Assembly (NCBI RefSeq): GCF_023159225.1
Contig: NC_063166.1
Location: 48,353,149 to 48,417,148 of the forward strand
Direction of reading: 5' to 3'
Origin: Perognathus longimembris pacificus
Taxonomy: Eukaryota; Chordata; Mammalia; Rodentia; Heteromyidae
Length of the DNA stretch: 64,000 nucleotides
Below are positions 59,973 through 64,000 of this stretch, in pieces. A program made the position numbers and the translations under genes. Under the pieces are notes generated by a model. The model was given only the letters and a program-made list of their open reading frames with translations, made no database searches and was not told the origin of the DNA. The number at the start of each line of letters is the position of its first letter. The stretch's first letter is position 1.

Positions 59973-62900
59973 CCATCCGGAGTCTGCGCATCTTCACAGC
60001 TTCCTGCTGCATATGCACACAGCCTTGTTACCTCAACGTTGTCCAGATCACCCTCTGAAAACAAGCCACCTTGGGATGCTGGGGGACCATTTCTGAGCCA
60101 AGTATCTGACTCACTGAGAAACACTGTATCTCTATGGCCTGGCCTCTGACAAATGGTCTGTGAGAGATCATACTCAGAGAAGCTGAAAGCCAGATTAAAG
60201 AACCAGCCACTCTTTCTGGTCAGTCAGACCTGACTATGAGCATCACATCAGGTGATAATTCAGATGGAGATCCTTCCAATCCCTGCTTCCATCTAACTTT
60301 GAAATGCCCACCTGTGCTTTGTAAGACATATAACCACATCACCTTTTTAAGGAGATCACTGAGAGGAATCAGAGTGTGCAGAGGACTGAGACTAATACCT
60401 TGGGCAAATTCAAGGCTGCCTTTCTTAGGGTGGATCTAGAGCAGTTGATGAACAATCAAGGCTAAAATATATCAAAGAGACAGACAGGTGAATTCCTCTT
60501 TCCTTGTGTCCTGTGACTATCAGAGGGACCCTCAACACACCCTGAAAGTCCTCTGTTCTTGGCAGCCAGCCCAATGTGTGACATATTTTGTCTGATCAGA
60601 AAGATGCAGAATTTTCTTCATTGACCATTTTATTAAATAAATACTCTCAGCGCTTCCATGGTCATTAGTGAGCCATCTAGGCCAGGGCAGTTTCTAAGGT
60701 AGGAGCCATGAAGATCTTGTGAGGGTAGCCCTGGGACAATCTGCCATCACCTGCACCATTGTGGTGGGTGCCAGGCTTCCAGTTGTGTCAATTAAGGGTT
60801 TTTTTCTTGTCAGTCTATGCCAGGTTTTCCCAGTCTCCTGAAGCCCATAGGTCTTGGTTTGACTCAAAATCAGATCTCATTTTAAACCACAGAGACTCCA
60901 TGATGTGTGATGCATGCTTAGCTCAGAGTACTGGGCACTGATTAGCACAGAACACTGGGAAGGTACATTTTAGGATCTGAATAGAACTGTCTAAAGTAAT
61001 TTGCTAATCATCTTGGGCATTCATGCTTACTTTCTCCTGCCAGGCAGTGATTTTCCTGTACACAGGGTGCATTGTATGCTGATAAGACAAAGTGAGAGGA
61101 AACCAACAAGACCTCTCGGGTGAAAATGAGCTGTGTCCTGTACAGGAGGGGCCTGGAAAGAGCTCCATGGCTCCCTCTGCAGAAGTGATGATTTGGGGCT
61201 CTTCAAGGAATCGATGCTCTGTGTTGGATTGTTGATAGATGGGCGTCAGGAGAAGGGGCTGAGGGGTGTCACGGGACTGGAAGATTGTGAGCAAGAGTGG
61301 CCAGACTCAGCCCCAGGACAGGACTGAACATACTCTAGGACTCAGACAATTGTTATTGTCATACACATGGTTAGAGATAATTTTAAGAATAATCTCAAGT
61401 TAATGTCTATTTGTCCCTTTCTCTCTGAACCCAGGCCTTGTGGAGGATCTGTGACTTCAGAACTGGATATTTGCTATGATAGGAACAAAGCAGTTCAAAG
61501 AACTGATCTTGTTTCCCAAAAAGGCCTCCGCCCTTTTCTATGTGCTGCAGAGGTCATAGGTTCCCCAATGCTCCTCAAAACATGGCCAAAACATCCCTAG
61601 GCAGAAGCCAGATTCCCCAGAGAAATGCACAACATTCTACACCCAACCTGGTGCTCCAAATCAGCCTGGGAGGATGCCATTAGGTGTAGTATTGTGGGGA
61701 AGAAAAGGCGGAACTGTCACGTAAACAGGGATACAAAGTGGCAGGCATAACACATGACAGACGAGGTTGACCCACCATTGTGCTTCTTTTTCCCATAGGG
61801 CCTTGGGCTCCTGCTCAAAATGCCACTTCTTCCCATAAAGCAGTGAGGTAGGACTAAAACTCCTACCTGAGTAGTGAAATCATATCTGTTGCATGATTGG
61901 GCATGACAGATCAAACCCATTTCTGTAGCTATGCACAATCAGTCATGATCAGGTGGACTTGCTTCTTGCCCAGTGGCAGAGGCCAATGAGGGACCAATGT
62001 CAGTGCAAGGGCTCTCATTTACCAATAATGTCTGAGGGTAAGAGGAAAATTAATAAAGCAGGAAGGCCACTTCCTGGGGTACTAATCAGATTTCCTGCCA
62101 GTACCCCTCTCTACTGAGTGTCAGTATTCTTTCACTCTTAATAAACTTTCTGTTTACTGCACTTCATTACTCTTCTACCTATTAATTCCTTACCTAGTGG
62201 AGGAACAGACCCCTACTCTTATAAGGCATCAGTATAAGTAAAATACCAACCATATCACTGTCTAATTCCCCAAATCTTGGAATTTAGTTCTTTGTTCTTC
62301 AACTTTCCAGTAACCAGATATTTTAAGTATGAGAAGCTCCAGTGTTTGCCCCAAGTCTGTATTAATAACTGTAACAGCTTACATATTGCTCCACAGCAGT
62401 ACTTATGCACCTCTAGGCTCCTGAAGATGGGGAATACACTCTCAGGGGTCTCACTGTTTGGCTTCTGTTGGTTTTGAGGGGACATTCCAAGCCTGTCACA
62501 ATGAGAGTGTCCTTTGCCATTTAATGAGGGGTTTCCCATGCTTTAGTTAATGTAGGGGTTCCTCCAGTGCCCTTGTAGGCTTGAAGTCTCTGTGAAATGG
62601 TACTTGGAGCTAGTGGGAGGTGGAGACAGTTGCAGATATCCAAACCAGCAATGAAAACAGCCCTGCTTCTTCCCGTTTTGCATTTTGGCACTTTCTATAA
62701 AACAAATGCATTCAGCTAATAACGTGTGAAAATAAGTGAGCTAATGTATCATTTAAAAACAAACATTTTTCCCTTTCTGGTTGTATCCAATATTTCCTAA
62801 ATGATTTTATATTCCTTGGGGAGACAGTTACTGTACTTTTAGAAGGCACTAATGTGACTAAAAGCCAAAAATATGAAAAATTTCTAAAGATGGTGAAAAA

Positions 62901-63194
62901 TAAAGTAAACTCAGAAAGGAAGTAAGATAAAACACAGTGCCCCACATGTTGTAGAAGGAATGACATGAAATATCCTCTGTCTACAGTAGAGTGTCTGTAG
63001 GACTTAACATCTTGGGTTTTATGCCCTCCCTTCTTACAGCCGAGCTTGCCCTTTTCCTTTAGATGTTTCTAATTTGATTTCGGACACAGAGAGCATGACT
63101 ATAGATAACTAAACAATTTTTATGTGTTTGATTGCTTTAAAATTGTGTAACAGCTGATCACAGCTTTGTGGTCATCATTAAGAACAAAGTTCAG
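59973..63194. other. Intronic sequence, no recognisable gene
   Basis: Short open frames on both strands without splice-supported coding character. No repeat family recognised. Confidence 0.45.
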
Positions 63195-63260
63195 TTCTCT
63201 TTCCTCCCCCTCCTCCTCCTCCTTTTCCTTCTCCTCCTTCTTCTTCTGTCTTCTTCTTTT
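63195..63260. repeat. Polypyrimidine (CTC/CTT)n tract
   Basis: Imperfect CTC and TTC triplets, almost all pyrimidine on the plus strand. Confidence 0.9.
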
Positions 63261-63294
63261 TTGATTTTTCCTTTTCTTTTAATGTCATATAATG

Positions 63295-63495
63295 GGACTT
63301 GAACTCGGAACCTTGTACTCTCACTCAGCTTTTTGTCTGATGCCTACCACTTGAACAACAACTCCAATTCTAGCTTTTTTGCTAGCTAATTGGAAATAAG
63401 AGTCCCTTGGATTTGTCTGTCTGGATTGGCTGTGAACCATGATCCTCAGTTCTCTAGCTTCTGAGCTAGGATTATAGGCATGAGACACTGGGCTC
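63295..63495 (-). repeat. Composite 7SL-like/tRNA SINE
   Basis: 'ggacttgaactcggaacctt', 'ttgctagctaattggaaata', 'ttggctgtgaaccatgatcc' and 'gctaggattataggcatgag'. Confidence 0.8.
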
Positions 63496-63513
63496 TTATT
63501 TCTCCACATGTTA

Positions 63514-63515
<2 letters not shown>

Positions 63516-63568
<53 letters not shown>
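63516..63568. repeat. (TC)n microsatellite, 53 bp
   Basis: Perfect TC array adjoining the SINE end, as at 24793. Confidence 0.97.
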
Positions 63569-63573
<5 letters not shown>

Positions 63574-64000
63574 GTATTCCTCTTGGAAATATAAGTTTTA
63601 GATCTCACATTTACCATATGCCCCCCAGAAGACAGCATTCCTGTAATCCATAGACATGACTGGGATGAGATTTTAATTCCCTTATAAAAATGTCCAGGCA
63701 TCAAGTAGCTGAGAGCCTGTGTGTGGTTTCCCTTTGAGTCTACTTATGTCACTTGTCAAACTCCTGCAAAGCAATTGGACCCGTCTGAGGGTACACCACA
63801 CGGTTCCTGAGGGGACAGCCACAGCATTCCAGAGACAGGTGCTCGTGCATTTGGCACAGATGGTAAGAGAAACTTCTGCAACTGGATATTTGCCCTAGAG
63901 AAGGTGCAAACTCTTTAAGAAGTGTCTAATACACATGTTAGGGTTATTGTGGTCTCCAAGGTCCATAATATTCTGCAATCAGGAGCCAAATGAAGCCAAA
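63569..64000. other. Intronic sequence at window end
   Basis: Nothing recognised. Confidence 0.5.

Larger units (their letters stand above)
57741..64000 (-). other. SYNDIG1: SYNDIG1 intron upstream of the exon (incomplete in window)
   Basis: Sequence right of the acceptor is inferred intron. No open frame resembling the large preceding coding exon, with its glutamate-rich end, is visible before the window ends. Confidence 0.6.

Overview
This is mammalian nuclear DNA, almost certainly from a rodent. It is AT-rich and dominated by LINE-1 and SINE repeats, dinucleotide microsatellites and non-coding sequence. There are no bacterial-style operons and no tRNA, rRNA or CRISPR loci. The commonest SINEs are tRNA-derived dimers and 7SL-like/tRNA composites. 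They resemble families I associate with Geomyoidea (pocket mice and kangaroo rats). That lineage call is an inference from remembered repeat consensus, not something measured here.

Only one host coding element is supported. It is a 138-bp internal exon on the minus strand at 57574-57711, with a good 3' splice site and a GTAAGG 5' splice site. Its 46 residues match the start of the CD225/dispanin domain of SYNDIG1, a synaptic AMPA-receptor-associated membrane protein. The rest of the window is read as intron: at least 6.3 kb upstream of the exon (57712-64000) and at least 57.5 kb downstream of it (57573 down to 1). No other SYNDIG1 exon was found.

The largest feature is a near-complete L1 retrotransposon on the plus strand, antisense to the host gene (about 13624-21169). 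It has a CpG-containing 5' region, ORF1, ORF2, a G-rich 3'UTR, an A-tail and a candidate 11-bp target-site duplication. It is dead: a SINE sits in ORF1, and there is one frameshift in ORF1 and three in ORF2. It landed in the A-rich tail of an older L1.

Other insertions with readable boundaries are a solo ERV2-type LTR (21996-22354, TG...CA, 6-bp duplication), an L1 nested in another L1 (22862-23243 within about 22705-23608), a 5'-truncated minus-strand L1 (25796-26526, 14-bp duplication), an L1 tail inside an old L1 (29673-29972 within about 28475-30915), and three young dimeric SINEs (15724, 43667, 59751). Older layers include MaLR-type LTRs, MIRs, a MER5-like DNA transposon and ancient L1 pieces. 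Between them lie long stretches where I recognise nothing; a few could be conserved non-coding elements.

I did not find a previously undescribed biological system. The interest is in the intact exon, the layered retroelement insertions and some unusual simple-sequence structures.
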